Shown: positions 32,381 through 43,166, counted from the first letter of the stretch. The stretch is 64,000 bases of DNA from Folioceros fuciformis (GCA_049999805.1 JBNGIO010006139.1:79658-143657); one strand, 5' to 3'. Numbers and translations: made by a program. Notes: a model not told the origin generated them from the letters alone.

Positions 32381-35125
32381 TTATGTGCCGCAGAAACGAG
32401 TCCTTTTGGCCGTGGCGCCTTCGCCAGCGACTGGGGGATCACTCTGAAATCGCCTGCCTTCAAGATATGGTTGCTTTCTATCCCGAACCACAAAGGTGTG
32501 CACCAGCCCGTCCCCATCAGTCCAAGAGCTCTGGCCTGGCTCCTTCCACGCCCCAATCTTTTTCCTCCTCGTCTGTACCTCTTGTGCCTTCTCCCACATC
32601 AAGGCACTGGAATATATGTTGGCCATCAGCACATACGCCGATGCATCCGTTTCGTCTAGCTTTACAGCTTGGTCGAAAGCATGGCGTCCGACCTCGACGT
32701 CCCTCCACTTCTGAGACGCACCCAACAGAGAGTGCCAAACTGAAATATGGGGCTGAACAGGGATCGTCCTCGCCACTGCAAGTGCCTTGTGAAGTTGGCC
32801 AGCACGGCTCAGGAGATCCACCATGCACGAATAGTGCTCCATCGTGGGAGTGATGCCGTAGTGTGCGCTCATAGCCTCAAAGTGAGCTTGCCCCTTGTTT
32901 ACCAGCCCTGCATGACTGCACACTGTGAGTACATTAAGAAGAGTGACGCTGTCCGGTTGGATGCCATCCTCCTGCATCATGCGAACCAAGTGCAGAACCC
33001 TGTCGCTGTCCCCTTGACGGGCGTATCCTGAAATCAGCGCATTCCAGCTGACAAGATCTCTCTCGGGCAGTGAGTAAAACACTTGTTGTGCGTCAACCAT
33101 GCTTCCAGATTTTGCGTACATGTTTATCAAGCTGTTGCCTACATTCTCATCAGCTAGAAGCCCTTGCTCTTTAATCTGTCTGTGAAGTTGCCTTCCTGTA
33201 TCCAGAGCTGCCACAGTTGCACATGCCTGCAGCAGGGAAACGAATGTCGCAGAATGAGCAGCGATGCCTGCTTCTTGCATAGCTCTGTAGAGAGCAAAGG
33301 CTTCCTGACTCAAGCCCTGCTGAGAATATTGAGCTATCAGAGAAGTCCATGTAACCACGTTCTTTACAGGAAGGCTGTCGAACACAGTCTGGGCATCCTG
33401 TACACTGCCACACTTCCCATACATGTTGACCAAACTGCAGCCTACAACCACGTCGACCTGGATTCCTTGTTCTCCAATCTGTGCATGAAGCCGCTTCCCC
33501 ATCTCCAAAGCAGGAGTCCCGACAGCTGCACATGCTTGCAGGAGACATACAAACGTTACAGAATCCGGTGCAGCAATACCTTCGTCTTGCATAGAAAAGT
33601 ACACATGAAGGGCTTCCTCACCCATACCCTGCTGCGCATACCCTGCTATCATGGCCGTCCATGTCACTACATTTCTTCCTCTGAGTTCATCAAACACGCT
33701 CTGAGCATCCTTTAAGCTGCCGCACTTTGAGTACATGTTTATAAGATTGTTGCCTACATTCATCTCAGCTTGAAGTCCACGTTCCTCGATCTCATGGTGA
33801 AGCTCCTTTCCCTTCTCCAATGCTGCCGTACCGACACTTGCACAGGCCTGCAAGAGACACACAAATGTCACGGTATCGGGTGCAGCAATGCCTTCTAGCT
33901 GCATGATACCGTACAGTTCAAGTGCCTTGCCACCCATACCCTGCTGGCAATATCCTGCTATCAAAGCCGTCCATGCCACCACAGGCTTCTGAGCAAGTTC
34001 GTCAAAAACACTATGCGCATCCTCTAGACTGCCACACTTTGCATACATGTTCACGAGGCTACACCCCACAACCACATCAGCCTGAAGTCCTCGTTCCCTA
34101 ATCTGTACGTGAAGTTGTTTCCCTTTCTCCAAACCTTTGGTACCAACACTTGCGCAAGCCTGCAGAAGGCACACAAATGTCACAGAGTTGGCTGCCACAA
34201 CACCTTCTTCCAACATAGCACCGTAGAAACGAAAGGCCTCCTGGTCCATGCCCTGCTGTGAGTATCCGCAAATCATTGCAGTCCAAGTCACCACATCTTT
34301 CCGACGTAGTCCATCAAACACTCTCTGAGCATCTCCCAAGCTGCCGCACTTCGCGTACATATCCACCAGGCCATTGCAAAGATAAGACCCCGGCTCAACT
34401 CCACTGGCCAACAAATCAGCATGCACCTGCTGCCCACTCTTCAAGTCCGCCGCCCTTGCACAAGCCTGCAGGGCTGCCACAAAAACATGCTCATCTGGCT
34501 TCACACTCGACCCCCGCATCTGATGGTACAGGTCTATAGCCTGCTTAGCTTCTCCATGTTTCACATAAGCAGAAATCATAGCAGACCACGTGAACCGGTC
34601 TGGGTCAGTAACCACCGAGAAGACCACCGTGGCTTCTTCTAACCTGCCATGAGAAGCATACATTCTCAGGAGATGATTGCACAAGAACGTGTCCGACTCG
34701 TACCCAAACTCCACCATCAGAGCATGAAGACGCCGACCCAGACTCAGATCCTTCTTTCCCACACATTTCCTCAGAAGACTATACAACACAGGTTTCACAC
34801 CATGGCACCCTGTCTGTGCCAGAACTCCCAGAGCCTCAAAGGCCTCATTCAGCTGACCGTGCTCACATAATCTGCTTACAGTGTCAACCCTAACAGTCGT
34901 TTCCAATCCTTCAGAAGTAGGGGTAAGCCGACCCATCTGCATGACCAGGGCAGCCTGCTGGACCCGGCTGTAATGTTTCCCAAGCGCAAACAAGCCTCCG
35001 TCATGTTGCCTGCTACCGCAACTAGGTGGTTGCTCCTGAAAATAAAGTCCCCATAGTAGCTCTGCTCTGCCAGAGCTGTGATTAGCCACACACTTTCCTG
35101 TCCAACCGAAGGTCATGGCACTCAT
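32381..35125 (-). CDS. PPR protein, P-L-S class with E/E+ end, no DYW
   Basis: Single exon of 914 residues from ATG 35125. After an N-terminus of about 110 residues (possible organelle targeting) comes LSLGRRLHALMVEFGYESDT, then at least 16 P, L and S repeats (for example CGSLGDAQRVFDGLRRKDVV, PDTVTFVCLLQACASVG, GKELHHEIEERGLQ). Next come PTMEHYSCMVDLLSRAGQL and the E motif block WHSLLGASQKWRDVEVGRHA. The end is WKEPGQSSWTDGDGLVHTFV followed by a basic tail, with no deaminase domain. Such proteins usually recruit a DYW partner in trans for editing. Tandem units inside are very similar to each other, which suggests recent internal triplet duplication. Confidence 0.92.
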   Translation of the reverse strand: MSAMTFGWTGKCVANHSSGRAELLWGLYFQEQPPSCGSRQHDGGLFALGKHYSRVQQAALVMQMGRLTPTSEGLETTVRVDTVSRLCEHGQLNEAFEALGVLAQTGCHGVKPVLYSLLRKCVGKKDLSLGRRLHALMVEFGYESDTFLCNHLLRMYASHGRLEEATVVFSVVTDPDRFTWSAMISAYVKHGEAKQAIDLYHQMRGSSVKPDEHVFVAALQACARAADLKSGQQVHADLLASGVEPGSYLCNGLVDMYAKCGSLGDAQRVFDGLRRKDVVTWTAMICGYSQQGMDQEAFRFYGAMLEEGVVAANSVTFVCLLQACASVGTKGLEKGKQLHVQIRERGLQADVVVGCSLVNMYAKCGSLEDAHSVFDELAQKPVVAWTALIAGYCQQGMGGKALELYGIMQLEGIAAPDTVTFVCLLQACASVGTAALEKGKELHHEIEERGLQAEMNVGNNLINMYSKCGSLKDAQSVFDELRGRNVVTWTAMIAGYAQQGMGEEALHVYFSMQDEGIAAPDSVTFVCLLQACAAVGTPALEMGKRLHAQIGEQGIQVDVVVGCSLVNMYGKCGSVQDAQTVFDSLPVKNVVTWTSLIAQYSQQGLSQEAFALYRAMQEAGIAAHSATFVSLLQACATVAALDTGRQLHRQIKEQGLLADENVGNSLINMYAKSGSMVDAQQVFYSLPERDLVSWNALISGYARQGDSDRVLHLVRMMQEDGIQPDSVTLLNVLTVCSHAGLVNKGQAHFEAMSAHYGITPTMEHYSCMVDLLSRAGQLHKALAVARTIPVQPHISVWHSLLGASQKWRDVEVGRHAFDQAVKLDETDASAYVLMANIYSSALMWEKAQEVQTRRKKIGAWKEPGQSSWTDGDGLVHTFVVRDRKQPYLEGRRFQSDPPVAGEGATAKRTRFCGT

Positions 35126-35608
35126 GTTGCATCTCGCGGCTCTAGTTTGGAAACGTCTGGAAAATCACATTCAGGTGGGCGGACGCTGTTCTTGCAACAT
35201 CGCCAATCCGTTGAGTCCGCCAAACTTGTTCCCCAAACAGATACTGTGGCCCTGGGGACCCCAGACTCCCAAAAGCCAAGACCCGGGTGGGCACACAGCG
35301 CATCCCACCAATGCATCTGGCTACGGGACGCAATGTGCGAGTTCATGGGATTCTTCGACCCATTCGGGAAGGATCATGTGAGGGCTGCCAACCCCCGCCT
35401 CAGGAGAGCGGGGGGCGGAAGAGTGATGTGGGCGTTTACGGACATTCCGATTTCAAAAACGTATCTCTTATTTCCAGACAGGAATTAAAGTAAGAAGAAA
35501 CATCGATCTAGGGCCAATGATACGCCATGGTCTAACTAAGATTACAATGCCTGGGCTGCATACCGCCTGGTCGTGCTCTGTGACCACTGTACTCCTCCTT
35601 CATGGAAA

Positions 35609-38102
35609 CTACTCTATGTAAGGAGTCATGCGGGCGAGGCGGATGTCACGTAACAGCAGCCTTGTGAAAAAAGCCGTCTCCTCTGGATTAGCCACCCACC
35701 TGTGGAAAAGAAAGTAATTAGATAGACATATCGAATGGAGGTAGTGACCTACCTTTCGCCGCAAGTGAAAACTACTTACAGGATGGAGCATTTGGAACGT
35801 GTAGCAGAATCGTTGCCACTGAGCGTGAATCGGTCGCCGACATGCAATGTTTCATAAGGCTTCTTCCCGAGGTATTGCATTAGCGCACCGAGACCCAGGG
35901 ACTTGTTGCCTGCCGAACCACAATCAACCACTCAGAAGAAGCAGGGAAATTGAGGAGGTATCGTACCTGAGACGACTGTGGCTGCGTAATGCATGCCCAA
36001 AACGCAGTGCACCTGGTGGGCGTAGTGAACTTACCCACATCGACGAAAACATCTGCATCAAAAATTCCAAAGCCGGACAGGGTTACTAGAGCACGACAAG
36101 GACGCGGCCCAGAATTGCAGCATTTACGGTTTCACAGCTCACCATTGCCCCCGTTGAAAGCACAAAAGGTCAACTTGGAATCCACGAGCTGGACTTGCAC
36201 AGTCAAGGCTAACTCCTCAAGCACCTGTTGCAAGTAGCACAGGCAAACAAACGAAAGCCCAGAGGGTCAGACACAGGAACTGCTGCTACAACTCTAAATC
36301 GCAGAGAGACAATCTAGCATTTCTAAACTTTGATCGGAGTCCACCTCGTAGATCGTGGGTTCCTTCGGGACCGCTCCTACAGCCTTTGGTTTTCTAACGA
36401 TCTCTACGGGTAACCGCAAACGAGCCGCAGCCGATCTCAGTGCACCTTCCGCATCATCCAGCAATGCCTGCACATCTTCCTCCACCCACGCCAGCATGTC
36501 TTTGGATTTCCACAGTTCATCCGGTACGAATTCAAGCCGGTAGTCGTCGTTTACTCGCAGAAGATAGTTACATTCTCCACCCATGACATGAAAAAGGCTT
36601 GTTATGCTGGGAGATAAGTCGAGATCTTTGAAAGCAGCCAGCAAACCAGCCAGACGGTCTTCAAACCGTGCTGCATCTCCTGGGTACCCTGCCAGCAAAG
36701 TCAGATTCAAATTAGGAACCTTTTGAGGGGGGCAGAGGTCGTCTTAGCCCCTGCCGACCAATGAGAGTATCGTTTTCAAGCTATCGTATACAGAAGAGAG
36801 ACTGCGGCCATCAGTGTAACTATGACAAGAAATCCGTCATGAGGAAGGGCTCCTGAAGACCAGAAGCCTCTTCTCCGGATACACATTGTGTCATCATCTG
36901 GCTCCTAGTCTACGCACCTACGATTTCCTCGCGAGGCACACACCAATTCAGAAACGGATGAAAAAAAAATCACCGGCAGCAGTCACAATTGCCACGTGAG
37001 ACCCGTGCTGCATAAGCTTGATAATGTGGCCGATCATTTTACTGTCCCTTCGGATATGGTGACCATCTGCATACACAGTACCATCTGCATCAAAAGTAAT
37101 CAAAGACAACTTCTCTGCAATGGCATGGACCTGCATCCAAAGGATTACAGGTTAAAAACAATCTGCATTGACTCAAAGACCACCTACCCAGACTAAACAG
37201 CCAAGCGTCTCGCTCACCTGTGCTATATTGAGCACATGCCGGATCTCTGCAAAATTAGGCGGCACGAACTTCCGCCGTGACAGCGAGGCGAATTCATCGT
37301 ACTCCTGCAATGCTTGCACCAAGGGCAGGGTAGTGTAGAATCGGCCCACAGACGGCACAAGTCTGCCAAGAGTGCTTCGTTTCGGGTCCTCAAGGTGCTC
37401 CCGTATCCACCGTTCCATCTTCTCCATCACCTTCAACATATTTCCAAGCCACACGCTCCCGTCAAGATCCAGAAAAGCGTTACCGACCACGTACTAAAAT
37501 TCCGCACACTATCAACATACCTGGAACGGAGAATGAGTGGTGTGCATTGAGATGAGGAACTCGATAAGGCCATCCTGCTCCTTCAGCCGCCCCTTCCGCC
37601 GCAACACATGTGCGTCAGCCACGCTGCTGGCTCTCGAGAGGTGTGCATCTTCCAAAGCCTCCTTACTCAGGAGCATGTTCCACCGCACCCGGGAGTACTG
37701 GTCGCTCCTGCTCCCGCTGGTACTCGCCATACCCGTGCCGTCGACATCAGTCTCTCGCTCGCTGTCCTCGTCAGTACCGGGTCCACCTCTCTGAGCTGCA
37801 TCCTCAACCCCGCTTTCGTGAGCCGTGTCCTCTTTCACTCCTCCGCCGCCCTTGCTCCTGCTTCTGCCCCGTTTGGGGGCAGCTCGTCCGGCTTCCAGCT
37901 CGCCATCCGGCCTCTGCGCCGCAACCTCCTGCTGAGCTGACAGGTTGCATCTCCAGGTGCGGCCCAGCCACCCGGGCCTGGCACCCGCGTCGCTCACGAG
38001 CTCCGCTCTGCAGATCACCGGGCTACAGGAGACTGTGGGCAGGGCTGCGGCGGGGAGAACCACAGGCGCTGCGTGACAACAGGCCACCATTCTCAAATCC
38101 AT
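35609..38102 (-). CDS. ISN1: IMP-specific 5'-nucleotidase (ISN1 family)
   Basis: HAD-superfamily enzyme dephosphorylating IMP to inosine. Eight exons: 37521-38102, 37218-37493, 36974-37130, 36345-36688, 36143-36224, 36035-36052 (18-nt microexon), 35780-35909, 35609-35699 (1680 nt, 559 residues). Motifs: LIEFLISMHTTHSPFQ, FVPPNFAEIRHVLNIAQ, the catalytic ITFDADGTVYADG, VAIVTAAGYPGDAARFEDR, HVMGGECNYLLRVNDDYRL, FCAFNGGNDVFVDVGNKSLG, LHVGDRFTLSGNDSATR and WVANPEETAFFTRLL. The N-terminal ~110 residues are low-complexity and may be a plastid transit region. Odd point: between exons 1 and 2 only 27 nt (37494-37520, GT...AG, containing an in-frame TGA) separate the coding parts. Either an unusually short intron, an assembly deletion or a disabling insertion explains it. 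Confidence 0.9.
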
Positions 38103-38287
38103 CGTCCAAACTCAGGGCTGATCGTCGTAGGCTGATAATGTAGCCTATGCCAGACTTCCCGCCGGGCTTTGCGTTCTTGATAGTAGGTTTCCATCATTAA
38201 ACCTGCCAACAACCCTAAACCCCAGACAGATTCGCGAGGGACAAGAACCACCCTTACTATTGGACTCCCATTAGGGAGCTCATTCAA

Positions 38288-38393
38288 CTACTAAGCTAAG
38301 CGCCTACTTATGCGGAACCTCTTTCACACGGTAAGAAGTCCTACTAAGCTAAGCGCCTACTTATGCGGAACCTCTTTCACACGGTAAGAAGTC
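38288..38393. repeat. Perfect 53-bp tandem duplication
   Basis: Units 38288-38340 and 38341-38393 are identical, in the divergent region between ISN1 (-) and the small ORF at 38460 (+). Confidence 0.95.
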
Positions 38394-38459
38394 CAGACGA
38401 TATTAGTTTGTCCATCAGCGGGAGAGACGGGGACGCCGATAGAGCGAGGGTTTGCTACA

Positions 38460-38600
38460 ATGGGAAACCCGCTTCTCCGAAAGCTTGCGAGTGTGGCGGA
38501 GTGGGTAATCTTGCCTGGCGCGATGGTGGCGGCGTGCATTTCGGCCAGCGGGTATCCACCGGAGCAGGATCGAGCCTCCAAGAAGTCGCAAAAACGCTAG
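38460..38600 (+). CDS. Small single-span membrane protein (46 aa)
   Basis: ATG at 38460, 46 codons, TAG at 38598. It begins MGNPLLRKLASVAEW, has one hydrophobic span VILPGAMVAACISASGY and a hydrophilic basic tail ending KKSQKR. The basic N-terminus, single span and charged tail resemble small subunits of mitochondrial or plastid membrane complexes, but I cannot assign it to one. It is divergent to ISN1, 357 bp apart, with the 53-bp duplication in between. It may also be a chance ORF. Confidence 0.4.
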   Translation: MGNPLLRKLASVAEWVILPGAMVAACISASGYPPEQDRASKKSQKR

Positions 38601-40920
38601 TGCGTCTTCTAATGGAGCGGGCTAGGGTTCGGCCCGGATTTCTGCCGTTCCTCTCGGCGCGGATTCTTTGTCGAGGGAGAACCGGCACAGGTCATCTCGA
38701 AACCTATTGGCCCCAGATTCAATCGACTGAGCAGTGAATGAGTCTTGCACATGTTTAGCACGGCATCTGACCTTACGAGGGTTGCGCGGCTCCAAACAGG
38801 ATGAGATCTTTTGGAGTAGTGCACACTTTGAAGATGGAATTGAATCCTAAGGCTTTCTGGACAGTTTGAGGAAGGAATTAGATCGTATGGATTCTTGTAT
38901 GGATTAAGCACGGCTCTGCTGCTCGAAGACTGCTCTTTCTTTCTACAGGAATCCTGGTTTCCAGAAACAACTTCAAACGGGACTGTGGTTTGCAGATGAA
39001 TTCAATCAACCCTGGTTGCTCCCAACCATCGGGGTTACACCTGACTTCAATGACACCGGTGTCCACCACTTCCGACTCTATTCCGCTGAAAGGATGTTGA
39101 ACAGATGCCTTGTAACGACGGAACACTGTAGGTCTGGGCCAGGCAATTTTTGACCTCTGCACTCAGAAATGTGCCCGGCAGACTACTGGTCAGTTTGTCT
39201 GCATCTCTCCTTTGCACGTTAGCCCTCGTGAGCGGGAACGATAAAATTTGTTTTTCGTAGCGAATGTAAAAAATGCTTCTTCCTAACACCGGCAACTATG
39301 AAGTTCATCTCTCAAGAGAGACTTACTTGATGCAGATATAATATTGTCTTTTTCAATGTACATTGCGCTATCTTTTCTCTGTATAAGGCCAAAAATAAAC
39401 CCAAAGCCCTAACTGGACATGAACATGTCGTACATGCACGTGTTTAGCTTGGGTTGGAACTCCGACGCGCAGTAGCCTTGGTTCGTTGCCGCCAGAAGTT
39501 GGAAGTCACAAGTAGCAACGTTCCTTTCGACCTGCGAGCAGCAGGAACCAGACCGGAATGATCTCAGTAGGCGCCGTTCAGGCTCTTGAGACCAGCTTCG
39601 CAAGATGCACAGGCGGCTTAGGGTTTTGCATGGAATCTGGATCAATCAGAAGATCACCGAACGTAGATGCGCGCCATTTTTCGAGCATCAGGCAAATGGT
39701 GTTAGAGTGGCGTTGGGAATGTGGTGACGGTCTTTCGTATTGAGGAGAGTTTGATCTTCAAAGGGTCCATTATGCTTGCCAAGTCTAGGTTTAGGGAAGT
39801 GCGCCTGCGGCATGTAGATCTCGCGTTCACTGTCTACACGGAGCTGTCTTTGCTGTCGTGCCTCATTTGTGGTAGGCTGTCTCATGCTTGACAAGGAACC
39901 AGTTGATGACATCCTGTGGATCGGAGAAGTCTCTTGTGGTTTTCAGGAGCATTTTCTTAGGATGGCTTTGCCATAGTCACACCGATACTTCCAGCATTTC
40001 CATTCCTTAAGTCACACATCTTGTCTTTAGAGTCTTGCCCGAGGGAACCAACTGATGATATCCAGTGAATCGGAGAAGGCTCATCTGGTTTTCAGGAGCA
40101 CTTCCTTGTGATGGATCTATGTCATAGTTACACTGATGGTTCCAACCTTTCTATTGCGGAAATCATGCATCTTGTCGCTTGGAGTTGAGAAGGGATGAAG
40201 TGAACAAAGTTCACGAATCGGAGAAGGCTCGTCTGGTTTTCAGCAGCACTTCTTTATGATGGATGTACGTCATAGTTACACTGATGGTCCCAGCCTTTTC
40301 ATCTGAAAAGCTAAGCAAACGTCTTTTGGAGTCCTCCGAAAGGGCAGACAATGGCGGTTCTGCGTTGAGGGAGACCATCGACCTTAGGGCAGAACCAAGT
40401 GGTTGTCTTGTGTGGTTCTGTGCTAACTCAGAGTTCCGTTGTCAGCTAACAGTAAGCATCCGGATTGCATGCGCATGGCGTCTGGTTCATCAGCGCGCAA
40501 CATTTTCTGGACCTTCCCGTATTCCAAAGTGCAGCGGCTGATCACAGAGTTCGACGTGCTCCGGTCATCAGTGGAACAGACCAAAAAATTCCTTGGTGGA
40601 AAATGGTTGTTATTTTCTGAACAGTGCGGACGTGGTAGAAGCATGGAACAAGCCCCTTGCACTTGAGGTGGCGAATGGTCCGAAGCTTCTGGGCGAGTGG
40701 TTCAAAGGCGCAAGCTTAAATAACAGGCAACATATCTCGCCTGTCTTTCAGCCACAGATCGGGCACCACTTGGCCTCACCGTGTTCTTCTGTGACCCCCT
40801 CCTCTGTTGCGTGCCTTTTCTGCTGCTTGCCCTGCGCGGTCGAAACCTCGGTTTGCGGTCTCTGTGTGTCCTGAGCTAATTGTGTTGTGCAGCTGCGGAG
40901 CGGAAGCTGTCGTTGTTTCA
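38601..40920. other. Intergenic, with diverged ~145-bp repeats
   Basis: No recognised gene. An open plus frame without ATG at about 38948-39152, and a minus frame at 39409-39645, read like ordinary protein but match nothing I know. The repeat block is at 39925-40300. The right end is the probable 5' flank of the aminotransferase gene. Confidence 0.4.
39925..40300. repeat. Three diverged tandem copies, ~143-149 bp period
   Basis: Copies begin at about 39926, 40069 and 40215. Each has (g)gatcggagaag-ct, then tggttttcaggagcac, tatgtcatagttacactgat and a short run to catcttgtc. Copies 2 and 3 are closest. Confidence 0.75.
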
Positions 40921-42330
40921 ATGGCGTCTCAGGTGCATATGGCGGCTCGCTCGGCTGGGGCCTTGGTCAGTGCTCCCCGAGATGGCGTGTACCGTGCCTT
41001 CTCCGGCTTAAGGTCGGTGGTGGGTTTGAGCCGGCGGGCTTTCCAGCCGGCGGTGCTTCTGCGAGCACATGAAGCTGGGGAGTCCCGGGTGCGCATGCAG
41101 GCCGTGGCCTCCGAGACTTCTCGCTTCGCCGGTGTGCCCCAGGCCCCCCCGGATCCTATCCTGGGTGTGTCGGAGGCCTTCAAGGCAGACACCCACCCTG
41201 CCAAGCTCAACCTGGGCGTGGGAGCTTACAGGACGGAGGAGCTGCAGCCGTACGTGCTCAAGGTGGTGCGGGATGCGGAGAGGAAGATGGTGGAGAGCGG
41301 GCTGTTCAAGGAGTACCTCCCGATCGAGGGCTTGGCTGCCTTTAACAAGGCGACGGCTGAGTTGCTGCTGGGAGCTGACAATGCTGCTATCAAGGAGAAC
41401 CGGGTGGCGACAGTGCAGGGGCTGTCCGGAACCGGATCCCTGCGTCTCGGTGCCGCTTTTATCCAGCGTTACCTGGGGGGAGCCAAGGTGCTCATCTCGT
41501 CGCCCACCTGGGGGAACCACAAGAACATCTTCACGGATGCTGGGGTTCCGTGGTCCGAGTACCGTTACTACGACCCGAAGACGGTGGGACTGGACTTCCG
41601 GGGGATGATTGACGACATCGCTGCGGCTCCTGCTGGATCCGTCATTCTGTTGCACGGCTGTGCCCACAATCCCACCGGCATCGACCCGACACCGGAGCAG
41701 TGGGAGAAGATTGCCGATCTGATCGAAGAGAAGGGGCATCTTCCCTTCTTCGATGTAGCGTATCAGGGGTTTGCTAGCGGGAGCTTGGACGAGGACGCGA
41801 ACTCTGTGAGGTTGTTTGTGGAGAGGGGGATTGAGCTCCTGGTGGCGCAGTCTTACAGCAAGAATCTGGGGCTGTACGCTGAGAGGATCGGGGCCATCAA
41901 CGCTGTAGTGTCGTCCCCTGATGTGGCTGTGAAGGTGAAGAGCCAGCTGAAGCGGCTTGCCCGACCTATGTACTCTAACCCCCCTGTGCACGGAGCGCAG
42001 ATCGTGGCAAGCATTGTCGGCGACCCTGCTCTGTTTGATGAGTGGAGAGGTGAGATGGAGGTGATGGCAGGGAGGATCAAGACCGTGCGCCAGAAGCTGT
42101 ATGACTACTTGTCTGAGAAGGACAAGAGTGGGAAGGACTGGTCGTTCGTGCTGAAGCAGATCGGCATGTTCTCCTTCACCGGCCTGAATAAGGCTCAGAG
42201 TGATAACATGACTGACAAGTGGCACGTCTACATGACCAAGGATGGCCGAATTTCCCTGGCAGGTCTGAACTTGGCCAAGTGCGAGTACTTGGCCGACGCC
42301 ATCATCGACTCCTACCATAACGTGAAGTGA
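40921..42330 (+). CDS. Aspartate aminotransferase, plastid-type (eukaryotic class Ia)
   Basis: PLP enzyme interconverting aspartate plus 2-oxoglutarate with oxaloacetate plus glutamate. 469 residues from the first ATG. The first ~60 residues, rich in Ala, Ser and Arg, look like a transit peptide. The mature part starts near ASETSRFAGVPQAPPDPILG. Then come KLNLGVGAYRTEELQPYVL, VQGLSGTGSLRLGAAF, the substrate/cofactor block SPTWGNHKNIFTDAGV, HGCAHNPTGIDPTPEQW, FFDVAYQGFASGSLDEDA and the Schiff-base lysine Lys314 in SYSKNLGLYAERIGA. The end is MFSFTGLNKAQ and DGRISLAGLN. The gene has no intron, whereas plant ASP5-type genes normally have many, so a retrocopy is plausible. The intact frame suggests it is functional. 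Confidence 0.94.
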   Translation: MASQVHMAARSAGALVSAPRDGVYRAFSGLRSVVGLSRRAFQPAVLLRAHEAGESRVRMQAVASETSRFAGVPQAPPDPILGVSEAFKADTHPAKLNLGVGAYRTEELQPYVLKVVRDAERKMVESGLFKEYLPIEGLAAFNKATAELLLGADNAAIKENRVATVQGLSGTGSLRLGAAFIQRYLGGAKVLISSPTWGNHKNIFTDAGVPWSEYRYYDPKTVGLDFRGMIDDIAAAPAGSVILLHGCAHNPTGIDPTPEQWEKIADLIEEKGHLPFFDVAYQGFASGSLDEDANSVRLFVERGIELLVAQSYSKNLGLYAERIGAINAVVSSPDVAVKVKSQLKRLARPMYSNPPVHGAQIVASIVGDPALFDEWRGEMEVMAGRIKTVRQKLYDYLSEKDKSGKDWSFVLKQIGMFSFTGLNKAQSDNMTDKWHVYMTKDGRISLAGLNLAKCEYLADAIIDSYHNVK

Positions 42331-42617
42331 GCATGCAAGCCTTGGGCTTCCGTGAACAGTCGGGGCTGGAGGAGGAGAGTTTTGTGCACCTGGATTCCAG
42401 CTCTGTGCGGATTATCTTTCTTGGTAGTCTTATCTTTAATTTTTGTTAGCGGTATAGCCCTCTCCAAGGTCTTCCATACGTGATATGCTGTTTGCTAGTG
42501 CACCTTTTGCTTTTGCGTCTGGCTCTCAGGTTCGTAGGAACCTCATTCAGTGACGCAGATACTTGGGAAGTGTTCCTCCCTGCTGCATCGCGCAAACGTG
42601 AGTTGTCACTGTGGAGT

Positions 42618-42717
42618 NNNNNNNNNNNNNNNNNNNNNNNNNNNNNNNNNNNNNNNNNNNNNNNNNNNNNNNNNNNNNNNNNNNNNNNNNNNNNNNNNNN
42701 NNNNNNNNNNNNNNNNN
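42618..42717. other. Assembly gap (100 N)
   Basis: Exactly 100 N; any exons of the fragment to its right are lost here. Confidence 0.95.
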
Positions 42718-42833
42718 TTGTGGAGGACGGCATTCCTGGACATTTTGCGAACATCGCTGGTTTTAGAAATAAAGAGGTCCTAAACAGCTTGCTTCCGGCC
42801 TTTCTCGACCCCAAGACTTACCCTTCTGCTTGA
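42718..42833 (+). CDS. Possible C-terminal exon of an unidentified gene
   Basis: About 37 codons run out of the gap to a TGA: VEDGIPGHFANIAGFRNKEV, then NSLLPAFLDPKTYPSA. It reads like a real protein end, but I cannot name it. Upstream, the sequence before the gap is probably the aminotransferase 3'UTR. Alternatively this is chance. Confidence 0.3.
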
Positions 42834-43166
42834 CGAAAGCATGCACTGAAGGCGAACGACAACAATGAATGAAAGCACTTCACTGTACCTCAACCGCAAG
42901 CATCGAATAAGAACGTTCGCACTCGCAAGTATGGGATAAGAACATCCTTCGGACTGAAGGGAAACAGCAGGTGGAGTGACGGGAGGTGGAGGTAGAACGT
43001 GAACGTCAGAGTCACCGAATAAGATCATCGGAAGCTGAAGGTTCACACTTCCAGGAGATGCCACGTAGAAATGCGTACTTGGCAAGCTCCGAGCGATCAA
43101 ACCTAGCTATGTTCTTGGCAAGGCTTGTCTTTTCTCCTGTTGGATTCTGAACATGAGGGAAATCCG

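Noticed and set aside
38488-38580. tRNA-like sequence (gtggcggagtgggtaatc ... ggatcgagcctcc)
   Set aside because: No anticodon stem and no proper T-loop (TTCRANN) could be formed; the sequence is better explained by the 46-codon ORF.
41008-42318. 436-codon minus-strand ORF opposite the aminotransferase
   Set aside because: Antisense shadow caused by GC-rich codon use; the plus strand has all catalytic motifs.
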